Below are positions 1-7,426 of a DNA stretch of 14,801 nucleotides, piece by piece. How positions within the stretch are numbered: position 1 is the first letter of the stretch; the number at the start of each line of letters is the position of its first letter. The notes beneath the pieces are model-generated. The model was not told where the DNA came from. It ran no database searches and saw only the letters and a program-made list of their open reading frames with translations. Both the position numbers and the translations under genes were made by a program. The stretch is from assembly GCA_934462945.1 (NCBI GenBank), contig CAKSJF010000059.1, positions 1 through 14,801 of the forward strand, written 5' to 3'. Source of the stretch: an uncultured Clostridia bacterium (lineage in GTDB: Bacteria; Bacillota; Clostridia; UBA1381).

Positions 1-1
1 G

Positions 2-49
2 GAAATTACCATTGACGGTCAGGAAGTTGACGATAGCGAAATTCAATAA
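2..49 (+). CDS. C-terminal end of an unidentified protein (partial)
   Basis: An open frame runs from the left edge to a TAA at 47-49 and reads EITIDGQEVDDSEIQ. A strong terminator hairpin follows five bases later and the next block is convergent, which is what the end of a real gene should look like. Only 15 residues are visible. They are acidic and hydrophilic, and no family can be named. The alternative is that this is chance open frame within an intergenic region; the adjoining terminator makes a gene end more likely. Confidence 0.5.
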   Translation, partial: EITIDGQEVDDSEIQ

Positions 50-53
50 TCAA

Positions 54-83
54 AAAAAGGAGAAGCTGCGGCTTCTCCTTTTT
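54..83. terminator. Bidirectional intrinsic terminator
   Basis: A perfect stem GGAGAAGC/GCTTCTCC (59-66 with 71-78) has a 4-base loop, TGCG. It is flanked by an A-run on the left (52-58) and a T-run on the right (79-83). It therefore gives a U-tract on both strands and can end both the incoming plus-strand gene and the minus-strand ABC transporter operon, whose last stop codon is at 94-96. Confidence 0.93.
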
Positions 84-93
84 GACATCATAT

Positions 94-831
94 TTATTGA
101 TTTGTAAATCTTGAAAGGAAAGTCTTTGTTTCCTCTTTCTGCGGATTGGAAAAGATTTCTTCCGGTGTGCCCTCCTCGCAGATGACGCCGTCGTGCATAA
201 AGACAACATGGCTCGATACATCTCTGGCAAATGCCATTTCGTGTGTTACCACAATCATCGTCAGTCCCTCTTTTGCAAGCGACCGCATAACGCTTAAAAC
301 CTCGCCGACCATTTGTGGGTCTAAGGCTGAGGTTGGCTCGTCAAAGAGCAGAACATCCGGTTTCATCGCAAGCGCTCTTGCAATCGCAACGCGCTGTTTC
401 TGACCGCCGGACAGCTGACGCGGTTTTGCGTTGACATAGGGCGTCATGCCGACCTTTTCCAGATAAAAGAGAGCCTCTTTTTTTGCTGTTTCCTTATCCT
501 TTTTCTGAACCTTAACTAACCCGACCATGCAGTTTTTCAGAACTGTCATATTATCGAACAGGTTAAAGCTTTGAAATACCATGCCGACCTTTGCGCGGTA
601 GGCAGGAATATTTTTTGTTTCCAGAATGTTTTGTCCTTTGTAGATGATTTGTCCGTCTGTTGGCGTTTCTAAGAGGTTTATGCAGCGGAGCATGGTCGAT
701 TTTCCCGAACCGGACGCGCCGATAATACAAGTGACATCTCCGGTATTGACCGAGAAATTAATATCCTTTAAAACCTCGTGATCTCCGAAGGATTTTTTCA
801 GTCCAATGACATCAATTATTTTTTCCATCAT
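94..831 (-). CDS. Polar amino-acid ABC transporter ATP-binding protein (probable lysine importer)
   Basis: This is the cytoplasmic ATPase of a PAAT-family importer (GlnQ/HisP type), which powers uptake through the permease encoded just upstream. All ABC motifs are present: Walker A GASGSGKST at residues 38-46, Q-loop near FQSF (86-89), signature LSGGQ at 140-144, Walker B LLFDEP at 161-166 and the switch histidine in VTHEM (His197). The length of 245 aa is typical for the family. The start overlaps the permease stop (ATGA). Two consecutive ATG codons (831 and 828) follow an AAGGAGG, and the second has the better spacing, so the first residue is uncertain by one. It is the last gene of its operon and is followed by the terminator at 54-83. 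Substrate specificity is not set by this subunit; the lysine assignment comes from the operon's L-box leader. Confidence 0.96.
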   Translation of the reverse strand: MMEKIIDVIGLKKSFGDHEVLKDINFSVNTGDVTCIIGASGSGKSTMLRCINLLETPTDGQIIYKGQNILETKNIPAYRAKVGMVFQSFNLFDNMTVLKNCMVGLVKVQKKDKETAKKEALFYLEKVGMTPYVNAKPRQLSGGQKQRVAIARALAMKPDVLLFDEPTSALDPQMVGEVLSVMRSLAKEGLTMIVVTHEMAFARDVSSHVVFMHDGVICEEGTPEEIFSNPQKEETKTFLSRFTNQ

Positions 832-1595
832 TTTTCCTCCTTCACAAGATAATCAGTATTCGGCATTGTGGACGACTGGTGGATGGTGTAGGTGTTTGAA
901 CCCTCCAGCTTTCGTTCAATAAACCGGAGCAGCCGTGTAATCGAGAACGTCAGAATGAAGTAGATTACACATGCAACCAAATAAGTTTCAAAGATGGACC
1001 AGGTAATTTTTGAAATCTTTGCTGTAAAGAAATACAGCTCGGTTACGCCGATTACATTCAAAACGGACGTATCCTTAATATTGATCACAAACTCGTTGCT
1101 GATTGCCGGCAGAATATTTCGCATGGTCTGCGGAATAATGACATGGAGCATGGTCTGGAAATGCGTCATACCGATTGCCTGCGCTCCCTCAAACTGTCCC
1201 TTGTCAATTGAAATAATGCCGCCGCGGACGATTTCTGCCATATAAGCGCCAGTGTTGATCGATACGATAAAGATTCCGGCAGGAATCAGCGGCAGTGTTT
1301 TTCCGTCATTTGCGAATGCGTAACCCCAGTAAATAACCATTGCCTGTACCATCATCGGTGTGCCGCGGAATACCTCAACATAGATGTTGATGATAATATT
1401 CACAAGCTTTAAAATTCCTTTTAGCACCGGATTTTTCGGTGTTGGAATTGTGCGGATTACACCGGTGATCAAGCCGATTACAAGACCGATCACCGTACCG
1501 GTCAGTGCAATCAGCATCGTGTACCCAATACCGGTCAGAAAAAATCCGCGGTATTGGGACACGATATTTAATACTTCCTGAAAAAATGCTTTCAT
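828..1595 (-). CDS. Polar amino-acid ABC transporter permease (probable lysine importer)
   Basis: This is an inner-membrane permease of the HisM/GlnP family. It likely forms a homodimer because only one permease gene is present. At least four to five hydrophobic segments are visible (around residues 20-46, 63-73, 80-94, 103-118 and 203-222). The EAA loop that contacts the ATPase reads EGAQAIGM followed by IIPQ at about 136-156. The conserved EVFRGTP (74-80) of this family is present. The start ATG at 1595 is preceded by GGGGAG with a 7-base spacer. It lies 22 bases after the binding-protein gene and overlaps the ATPase gene by four bases. The C-terminal tail after residue 230 (about 25 residues) is hydrophilic and looks variable. 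Confidence 0.95.
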   Translation of the reverse strand: MKAFFQEVLNIVSQYRGFFLTGIGYTMLIALTGTVIGLVIGLITGVIRTIPTPKNPVLKGILKLVNIIINIYVEVFRGTPMMVQAMVIYWGYAFANDGKTLPLIPAGIFIVSINTGAYMAEIVRGGIISIDKGQFEGAQAIGMTHFQTMLHVIIPQTMRNILPAISNEFVINIKDTSVLNVIGVTELYFFTAKISKITWSIFETYLVACVIYFILTFSITRLLRFIERKLEGSNTYTIHQSSTMPNTDYLVKEEK

Positions 1596-1617
1596 GTTGT
1601 AACTCCCCTGCTATTGT

Positions 1618-2472
1618 TTATTCAACAGGTGCAATTTCAACCATCTGGCTCATCAAAGCTTTCTGGTCGTCTGTTGAAAAGGTTGCAAGATATTCATTAA
1701 TCTTTGCAGTTAAATCAGAACCCTTTTTCACACCAACTGCAATACTGGTATCCTCAACCGGTACCTGGAAACCAGTGTCGTTGTTCACCAGCGGAATGTA
1801 GGTGTAGTCAGAACCGTCTGTGCAAACAGCCATTGCGGTCGGCTCCTCTGCAACATAGCCGTCAATTGTGCCGGCGTCTAATGCAATCAGCATGGTGGAG
1901 AAGTCTGCCATTTCGTTTGCCTGTGCAGTCGTCTGTGTAGAAAGTGCGTCATAGTGCGAAGTGCCGGACTGTGCAGCAATCTTTTTGCCGTCTAAGTCTG
2001 CAATGGTCTTTACATTGTCCAGCATACCCTTTTTCGTGATTACAACAAGGTTTGAGCTATAGTAAATGTCAGAGAAATCAATTTTTTCTTTTCTCTCATC
2101 TGTCGGACTCATACCGGCAACAATGACATCTAAGTTTCCGGACTGAACAGCCGGTACAAGGCTATCCCACTCATAGGAATAAATTTCAAGCTCCATGCCC
2201 AGAGCGTCTGCCAGATTCTTTGCAACCTGAACATCGTAGCCGTTGGTGTACATACCGCTGACATTTGCAATTGCAACTGCACCGTCAGATTCCTCTTTCT
2301 GCGACCAGTTGTACGGAGCATAGTTACATTCCATACCAACTTTTAATACCTTTTGATCTGATGTGCCGCCTGCTGCACCCTCAGTTGCGGACGGTGCGTC
2401 ACCGTTTCCTCCGCATGCCGTCAGAGACAGCGCCAAACCTGCTGCTAACATCAATGATACAAACTTCTTCAT
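1618..2472 (-). CDS. Extracellular amino-acid-binding lipoprotein (probable lysine-binding)
   Basis: This is the substrate-binding lipoprotein of the importer, in the SBP_bac_3 family. The N-terminus is a lipoprotein signal: MKK, a hydrophobic stretch, then the lipobox LTAC at residues 17-20, with Cys20 expected to be lipidated. A Gly/Ser/Ala-rich linker (21-40) leads into the two-lobed binding domain, which starts near KVLKVGMEC and has the YAPYNW motif of this family at 51-56. The length is 284 aa. AAAGGA lies upstream of the ATG at 2472. It is the first gene of the operon, about 24 bases after the U-tract of the lysine riboswitch terminator, so its transcription should fall when intracellular lysine is high. 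Lysine as ligand is inferred from that leader; arginine or a broader cationic set cannot be excluded from the protein alone. Confidence 0.95.
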   Translation of the reverse strand: MKKFVSLMLAAGLALSLTACGGNGDAPSATEGAAGGTSDQKVLKVGMECNYAPYNWSQKEESDGAVAIANVSGMYTNGYDVQVAKNLADALGMELEIYSYEWDSLVPAVQSGNLDVIVAGMSPTDERKEKIDFSDIYYSSNLVVITKKGMLDNVKTIADLDGKKIAAQSGTSHYDALSTQTTAQANEMADFSTMLIALDAGTIDGYVAEEPTAMAVCTDGSDYTYIPLVNNDTGFQVPVEDTSIAVGVKKGSDLTAKINEYLATFSTDDQKALMSQMVEIAPVE

Positions 2473-2495
2473 TTTTCTTCATCCTTTCTGTGTGT

Positions 2496-2529
2496 AAAAA
2501 AAGAATGCCATGCATGTGCAAAGGCATTC
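2496..2529 (-). terminator. Riboswitch-controlled intrinsic terminator
   Basis: The perfect 7-bp stem GAATGCC/GGCATTC (2529-2523 with 2509-2503) has a 13-base loop and is followed directly by seven T residues (2502-2496) on the minus strand. It sits between the lysine aptamer and the first ORF, the standard position for a transcription-attenuation expression platform that is OFF with ligand. Confidence 0.93.
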
Positions 2530-2548
2530 ATATATTCTCATAGACTTT

Positions 2549-2702
2549 GATAGCGCTCCACACATGTGACAGGGCAGTACATATTTTGCAAAACCCCAGC
2601 AAGAAAACCCCAGGCAGGCTTTCAGCTTCGGCGGCAGTTCCTTTCTTCCGGCTCTGATGCCTGTCATTGAACAGGAGTACTCTTAAATGCCGCGCCTCTA
2701 TC
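2549..2702 (-). ncRNA. Lysine riboswitch (L-box) aptamer
   Basis: The minus strand carries the hallmark blocks of the L-box in order: GATAGAGGCGCG opening P1 and the core (from 2702), AAGAGTA (2684-2678), GCCGCCGAAGC in the middle (near 2636-2624), CTGCCCTG, and TGGAGCGCTATC closing P1 (2560-2549). GATAG pairs with CTATC as P1. Established knowledge: these are the conserved core and P1 sequences of lysine aptamers, as in the leader of Bacillus subtilis lysC. The aptamer begins about 20 bases after the predicted transcription start and ends 19 bases before the terminator stem. It controls an ABC importer operon, so lysine is expected to repress lysine uptake. Confidence 0.96.
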
Positions 2703-2728
2703 CTTTTTAGTTTTTATTTACAAAAAAC

Positions 2729-2757
2729 ATTATGACACGTTTTCCCTGGTTTGTCAA
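2729..2757 (-). promoter_or_regulatory. Sigma-A-type promoter of the lysine ABC transporter operon
   Basis: On the minus strand a perfect -35 TTGACA (2757-2752) is separated by 17 bases from the -10 CATAAT (2734-2729). Transcription would start near 2722, about 20 bases before the riboswitch P1 stem. Confidence 0.9.
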
Positions 2758-2798
2758 CCCCAAATTTCGATTTTTTTGAAAGAATCGTCAAATCGTGC

Positions 2799-2816
2799 AA
2801 AAAACATGTGTTTTTT
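2799..2816. repeat. Short A/T inverted repeat, weak terminator candidate
   Basis: AAAAAACA and TGTTTTTT are separated by two bases and could form a 7-bp A/T hairpin. It lies about 45 bases past the citrate synthase stop and is the only A-run/T-run inverted repeat there. It lacks G/C pairs and would be a poor terminator. Confidence 0.3.
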
Positions 2817-2829
2817 TCAGACTTCTATA

Positions 2830-2849
2830 GCAATATCAGCTGATTTTGC
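2830..2849. repeat. Imperfect 20-base palindrome
   Basis: GCAATATCAG and CTGATTTTGC are inverted copies with one mismatch, centred on TCAGCTGA, and sit 12 bases after the citrate synthase stop codon. There is no following T-run on either strand, so it is not a standard terminator. It could be a DNA operator site or an mRNA 3'-end stem; no function is assigned. Confidence 0.4.
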
Positions 2850-2860
2850 CAACCCGTTAT

Positions 2861-4219
2861 TTAGCGGTCATCCAGTTCTACATATTTTGTGTGCTTTGCA
2901 ACGTTTTTATATGCAGGACGAATGATCTTTCCGGCATTGACAATATCCTCAATCCGGTGCGCGCTCCAGCCGGAGATTCTTGCAATGGCGAAAATCGGCG
3001 TGTAAAGCTCCAGCGGAAGATCCAGCATGCTGTAAATAAAGCCGCTGTAAAAGTCCACGTTTGCGCTGACTGCACGCTGACGCTTTTCTGAAAGCAGAGA
3101 CGGAGCAATCCGTTCGATCAATTCGTAGAGTGCAAATTCTTTCATTCTGCCTTTTTCCTCTGCCAACGGGCGGACAAATTTTTTCAAAACCTTGGTTCTT
3201 GGGTCGGACAGGGTGTAAACGGCATGCCCGATTCCGTAAATCAGACCGGAACGGTCAAATGCTTCCTTGTTTAGGATCTTTTTCAGGTATTCTGTTACCT
3301 GTTTTTCGTCTGTCCAGTCCTCAACGTTATTCTTAATATCGTTGAACATTTCCACCACCTTGCGGTTTGCACCGCCGTGGCGCGGACCTTTCAGAGATCC
3401 TAATGCTGCTGCAATGGTGGAATAGGTGTCTGTCCCGGAGGAGGAGACAACATGCGTGGTAAAGGTGGAGTTATTTCCGCCGCCGTGCTCTGCCTGCACC
3501 ACCAGGCAAAGATCTAAGATTCTTGCCTCTAAATTGGAATACTGCTGATTGGAGCGGAGGGTAAACAGAATCGTTTCTGCCGTGGAAAGCTCTGCCGGCG
3601 GTGTGTGAATATAGAGGCTGTGTCCTTTCAGATAATGGTTACATGCCTGATAGCCATATACTGACATTAAGGGGAACATGGCAATCAGCTGCAAGCACTG
3701 GCGCACCACATTTTCGACAGAGGTATCGTCCGGACGCTCGTCATAGGCATACATGGTCAGAACGCTTCTTGCTAAGGTGTTCATCATATCCTGGGACGGC
3801 GCTTTCATAATAATATCACGGACAAAGCTGGTCGGGAGCGAACGATAGTCTGATAGCACCTTGCGGAACATTTCAAGCTGTTCTGCGGTCGGCAGTTCGC
3901 CAAAAAGCAAGAGGTAGGTGGTTTCTTCAAAGCCAAACCGCTTTGCGCGTGTAAAGCCGTCCACTAAATCCTCCAGATCAACGCCGTGATAGTACAGTTT
4001 TCCCTCACAGGGGATGATTTCTCCATCGTCAATCGTGTAGGATTTTACCTCTCCGATCTCGGTTAAGCCAGTCAGTACACCGGTACCGTTTTTATCTCTT
4101 AATCCTCTTTTTACGTCATATTTAGAATAAAGCTCCGGGTTAATCGGCGCATTCTTCTTGCATAGACTGCTTAATGTTAATATATCCTCGGTTAATTCTG
4201 AAAAATTCCGATCCGACAT
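2861..4219 (-). CDS. gltA: Citrate synthase
   Basis: This enzyme condenses acetyl-CoA with oxaloacetate to citrate in the cytoplasm. The three catalytic residues of the family are visible: His281 in KGPRHGGAN, His332 in GIGHAVYT and Asp389 in NVDFYSG. The substrate-binding His245 lies in EHGGGNNSTF. Counting from the ATG at 4219 gives 452 aa, the long form common in Clostridia. The open frame extends to a TTG at 4237, but AAGGAG ends 8 bases before the ATG at 4219, which decides the start. It follows purD by only 21 bases with no promoter between, so it is probably co-transcribed with the purine genes. In an anaerobe its role is most likely the oxidative branch to 2-oxoglutarate and glutamate (inference). 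2-Methylcitrate synthase activity cannot be ruled out from sequence, but no prp genes are nearby. Confidence 0.95.
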   Translation of the reverse strand: MSDRNFSELTEDILTLSSLCKKNAPINPELYSKYDVKRGLRDKNGTGVLTGLTEIGEVKSYTIDDGEIIPCEGKLYYHGVDLEDLVDGFTRAKRFGFEETTYLLLFGELPTAEQLEMFRKVLSDYRSLPTSFVRDIIMKAPSQDMMNTLARSVLTMYAYDERPDDTSVENVVRQCLQLIAMFPLMSVYGYQACNHYLKGHSLYIHTPPAELSTAETILFTLRSNQQYSNLEARILDLCLVVQAEHGGGNNSTFTTHVVSSSGTDTYSTIAAALGSLKGPRHGGANRKVVEMFNDIKNNVEDWTDEKQVTEYLKKILNKEAFDRSGLIYGIGHAVYTLSDPRTKVLKKFVRPLAEEKGRMKEFALYELIERIAPSLLSEKRQRAVSANVDFYSGFIYSMLDLPLELYTPIFAIARISGWSAHRIEDIVNAGKIIRPAYKNVAKHTKYVELDDR

Positions 4220-4240
4220 CGGAATCACTCCTTCCAATTT

Positions 4241-5491
4241 TTATTTAATTCCAATATCCCTCCGATAGTGCATATCCTGAAAATGGATTTTAGAAACGCC
4301 CTCATAGGCTTTTTTGATGGCTGCATCCAAATTGTCTGCAGTTGCAGTTACTCCCAGAACACGTCCGCCGGCAGTTAGGGTCTTTCCGTTTTCTTTTTTT
4401 GTGCCGGCATGGAATAACAGCCAGTCGGAGGCTTGCTCCAACCCATTGATTTCATATCCGGTCTGATATTTTTCCGGATAACCGCCCGACGCTAATACGA
4501 CACAGACAGCGGCATTGTCATACCATTCGATTTCTAAATCGGCTAAACGTTCGTCAATGACTGCCTCCATGATTTCGACTAAATCAGTCTTTAAACGCGG
4601 CAGAACCACCTGCGTTTCCGGATCGCCAAAACGTGCGTTATATTCAATCACCTTGACGCCTTTTTCGGTCATCATTAAGCCGAAGTATAGCACACCCTTA
4701 AACGGTCGTCCCTCCTGCTGCATTGCGCGGATGGTGGGGAGGAAGATGTTTTGCATGCATTCATCCTCTTTGTCCTTTGTGTATAACCGGCTGGGGGAGA
4801 ATGTTCCCATACCGCCGGTATTTAAGCCCTGGTCATGGTCAAGTGCGCGTTTGTGATCCTGCGCAGATACCATAGGACGGACGGTTTTTCCGTCGGTAAA
4901 GGCTAAAACGGACACCTCCGGACCGGTCAGAAATTCTTCAATCACTACGCGATTTCCGCTGTCTCCGAATTTTTTGTCCTCCATGATTTCCCGGATTGCG
5001 CTGACGGCTTCTTCCTCGTTCTGGGCAATAATGACACCTTTTCCGAGCGCTAACCCCTCTGCTTTGATGACAGTTGGAAAAGCGCCGGCTTTTACATAGG
5101 AAATCGCATCTGCACTATTTTCAAATACTTCATATCCGGCGGTCGGAATGTTGTATTTTTTCATTAAATCCTTGGAGAATACCTTACTGCCCTCAAGGAT
5201 TGCCGCATTTTTGCGCGGACCGAAGGCGCGGATTCCGGCTTCCTCCATCGCGTCTACCATTCCCAAAACCAACGGATCATCCGGCGCAACCATGACAAGG
5301 TCAATTTTGTTTTCCTTTGCAAAGCTGACCATTGCCGGGATGTCGCAGGCTTTGATATTGACGCACTCTGCTAATTCAGAGATACCGCCGTTCCCGGGTG
5401 CGGCATAGATTTTTTCAACCTTGGGAGACTGCGCAATTTTCCAGATAATGGCGTGCTCGCGTCCGCCTCCGCCGACTACTAATATCTTCAT
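4241..5491 (-). CDS. purD: Phosphoribosylamine-glycine ligase (GAR synthetase)
   Basis: This enzyme catalyses step 2 of de novo purine synthesis: phosphoribosylamine + glycine + ATP to GAR. The N-terminal PreATP-grasp domain begins MKILVVGGGGREHAI. The ATP-grasp core has KAEGLALGKGV at 143-153, GGMGTFSPS at 226-234 and EYNARFGDPETQ at 283-294, the last carrying metal and ATP ligands. At 416 aa it is full length and monofunctional; it is not fused to purM or purN as in eukaryotes. The start ATG at 5491 has AAAGGA upstream. It lies 20 bases after the AICAR transformylase gene and directly before citrate synthase. GDPETQ and GGMGTF make the identification secure. Confidence 0.97.
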   Translation of the reverse strand: MKILVVGGGGREHAIIWKIAQSPKVEKIYAAPGNGGISELAECVNIKACDIPAMVSFAKENKIDLVMVAPDDPLVLGMVDAMEEAGIRAFGPRKNAAILEGSKVFSKDLMKKYNIPTAGYEVFENSADAISYVKAGAFPTVIKAEGLALGKGVIIAQNEEEAVSAIREIMEDKKFGDSGNRVVIEEFLTGPEVSVLAFTDGKTVRPMVSAQDHKRALDHDQGLNTGGMGTFSPSRLYTKDKEDECMQNIFLPTIRAMQQEGRPFKGVLYFGLMMTEKGVKVIEYNARFGDPETQVVLPRLKTDLVEIMEAVIDERLADLEIEWYDNAAVCVVLASGGYPEKYQTGYEINGLEQASDWLLFHAGTKKENGKTLTAGGRVLGVTATADNLDAAIKKAYEGVSKIHFQDMHYRRDIGIK

Positions 5492-5511
5492 GAAAATCCC
5501 TGTCCTTTCTT

Positions 5512-6684
5512 TTAGTGATGGAATAAACGGATTCCGGTAAATGCCATAGCAATTCCGTATTTGTTGCAGGTGTCGATTACATGATCATCCCGGATGGAAC
5601 CGCCTGGCTGGGCGATGCAGGAAACACCGCTTTTATGTGCGCGCTCAATATTATCGCCAAAGGGGAAGAATGCGTCCGAACCCAGAGCCACACCGGTATT
5701 CTGAGAAAGCCAGGCTTTCTGCTCCTCTTTGGTAAATACCTCCGGCTTGATTTTAAAAATCGTTTCCCATGTGCCGTCTGCTAATACATCCATATATTCA
5801 TCCGACATGTAAACATCAATCGCGTTGTCGCGGTCTGCCCGGCGGATGCCGTCCACAAATTCCAAGCCTAACACCTTTGGAGACTGGCGCAGCCACCAAA
5901 GATCCGCTTTGTTTCCGGCAAGGCGCGTGCAGTGGATTCTGGATTGTTGTCCTGCACCGATGCCGATTGCCTGCCCGTCCTTTGCATAGCAGACGCTGTT
6001 GGACTGGGTATATTTTAAGGTGATCAGCGAAATTAAAAGATCGCGTTTTTCATTCTCAGAGAGTGTTTGATTCTCAGTCACAACATTTTCTAAAAGTGCA
6101 TTGCCGATTTCCAACTCATTTCGACCCTGTTCAAAGGTGACTCCAAAAACTTCTTTGGTTTCAATCGGAGCAGGCTGATAATTCGGGTCGATTTTAATAA
6201 TGTTATAAGTACCCTTGCGCTTGGATTTTAAAATTTCCAGTGCCTCCGGGGTGTAATCCGGTGCGATAATTCCGTCCGATACCTCGCGCTGAATCATGAG
6301 CGCAGTTTCTTTATCACAGCAATCGGAGAGGGCGATAAAGTCGCCGTAGGAGGACATCCGATCCGCACCTCTTGCGCGTGCATAAGCACAGGCTAAGGGG
6401 GAAAGCTCTAAATCGTCCACAAAGTAAATCTTTTTTAAGGTATCCGAAAGCGGAAGTCCGACCGCCGCGCCTGCCGGGGATACATGCTTAAAGGAGGTTG
6501 CTGCCGGAAGTCCGGTTGCCTTTTTTAATTCGCGCACCAGCTGATAGCCGTTGAATGCGTCTAAGAGGTTGATATATCCCGGTTTTCCGTTTAATACTTC
6601 AATTGGAAGTTCGCCCTCCTTCATAAATATGCGTGATGGTTTCTGATTGGGGTTGCACCCGTATTTTAACTGCATTTCTTTCAT
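5512..6684 (-). CDS. Stand-alone AICAR formyltransferase (the PurH transformylase domain without the cyclohydrolase domain)
   Basis: This protein transfers the formyl group of 10-formyl-THF to AICAR, giving FAICAR (step 9 of purine synthesis). It corresponds only to the C-terminal transformylase domain of bifunctional PurH. The catalytic Lys-His pair is present in SFKHVSPAG (Lys66-His67 from this start), and the C-terminus RLFHH is as in the family. The length is 390 aa from the ATG at 6684, which has AGGAGG 11 bases upstream and gives the family-like start MKEMQLKYGCNPNQ. The upstream in-frame ATG at 6693 is only one base from the AGGAGGA and is less likely. There is no MGS-like IMP cyclohydrolase domain; that activity is supplied by the gene immediately upstream (6699-7412). 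Confidence 0.94.
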   Translation of the reverse strand: MKEMQLKYGCNPNQKPSRIFMKEGELPIEVLNGKPGYINLLDAFNGYQLVRELKKATGLPAATSFKHVSPAGAAVGLPLSDTLKKIYFVDDLELSPLACAYARARGADRMSSYGDFIALSDCCDKETALMIQREVSDGIIAPDYTPEALEILKSKRKGTYNIIKIDPNYQPAPIETKEVFGVTFEQGRNELEIGNALLENVVTENQTLSENEKRDLLISLITLKYTQSNSVCYAKDGQAIGIGAGQQSRIHCTRLAGNKADLWWLRQSPKVLGLEFVDGIRRADRDNAIDVYMSDEYMDVLADGTWETIFKIKPEVFTKEEQKAWLSQNTGVALGSDAFFPFGDNIERAHKSGVSCIAQPGGSIRDDHVIDTCNKYGIAMAFTGIRLFHH

Positions 6685-6698
6685 GATCGGCATTCCTC

Positions 6699-7412
6699 CT
6701 ATTGGTTCTTATTGACGATTTTCGTTTCTGTCTTTCCGGTTTCCAAATCAATATAACGGACAAAGAGGGAAACCTTGTTTTCTTCATTTAAGGATTCCCA
6801 AAGAGTTTTTGTAAAGTCCTCAATGCCGTTTGGAATTTCCACTAATTTTGGCTCGCCCTCAAAGCTTGGGAGCGGTTCCAGATTTTCGCGGTAGGTGTGG
6901 ATAAAATGTCCCTCGCCTGCAACCGGGGATTTATAACTGAAGCAAAAACGCTGACAGCTTTCCGGATTGCCGTTTGCGCTCTTTAAAATGGAAAGCGCAT
7001 AGTGCAGCTTGCCGTCGTCAATTTTTAAAATGCCGGAAATTCTCGGTGTATAGTTTGGTGCGTCCGGCTCAAATTCGCGGGTTCTTAATGCCTGCTCAAA
7101 GGTGAGCTGCTGATTCATCAGCTCGTAAATGGTATCGGTCTGATCTCCGTTTGTCACGATGGTTTTATTGCCTAAAACACGAACCGGAGCATAGATAATC
7201 AGGGATGGATCTTCCAGCTTGGAGGGATCGAATGCCTGTGTGCGAATGCCGTCACCGTCCGGAACAAACACGCGGTTGCGGCTGTTTTCACTTCTGCCCA
7301 TGATAAAGTAGGCACAAACGGCAGATTTCCCGTCCTGCGATCTTCCCAACACAATTCCTCTGCCGGGATATGCATTTCCGGACAGCTCTGTTTTCATATT
7401 GCGGATTTCCAT
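6699..7412 (-). CDS. PurO-type IMP cyclohydrolase
   Basis: This protein probably closes FAICAR to IMP, the last step of the pathway. It resembles the IMP cyclohydrolase-like family that includes archaeal PurO rather than the N-terminal domain of PurH: YPGRGI at 15-20 and IMGRSENSRNRVF at 37-49 are the recognisable blocks. The protein is 237 aa. The start is placed at the ATG at 7412, with AAAGGAAG 7 bases upstream; the open frame continues to a TTG at 7430 that would overlap the purN stop. Its position between purN and a transformylase that lacks a cyclohydrolase domain supports the role. Function is assigned by family resemblance and by this neighbourhood; the catalytic residues were not checked individually. 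Confidence 0.88.
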   Translation of the reverse strand: MEIRNMKTELSGNAYPGRGIVLGRSQDGKSAVCAYFIMGRSENSRNRVFVPDGDGIRTQAFDPSKLEDPSLIIYAPVRVLGNKTIVTNGDQTDTIYELMNQQLTFEQALRTREFEPDAPNYTPRISGILKIDDGKLHYALSILKSANGNPESCQRFCFSYKSPVAGEGHFIHTYRENLEPLPSFEGEPKLVEIPNGIEDFTKTLWESLNEENKVSLFVRYIDLETGKTETKIVNKNQ

Positions 7413-7426
7413 TTCATAACTTCCTT

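Larger units (their letters stand above)
2473..2860. other. 388-base intergenic leader between citrate synthase and the ABC operon
   Basis: From high to low coordinate (minus-strand direction) this region contains an imperfect palindrome just after the citrate synthase stop (2830-2849), a weak A/T inverted repeat (2799-2816), a strong promoter (2729-2757), the lysine riboswitch aptamer (2549-2702) and its terminator (2496-2529). No protein gene is supported here; open frames crossing it are shadows of the structured RNA. Confidence 0.9.

Noticed and set aside
2479..2667. A 62-codon minus-strand open frame in the ABC operon leader.
   Set aside because: It coincides with the lysine riboswitch and its terminator. 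The base pattern is explained by RNA structure, and no SD precedes it.
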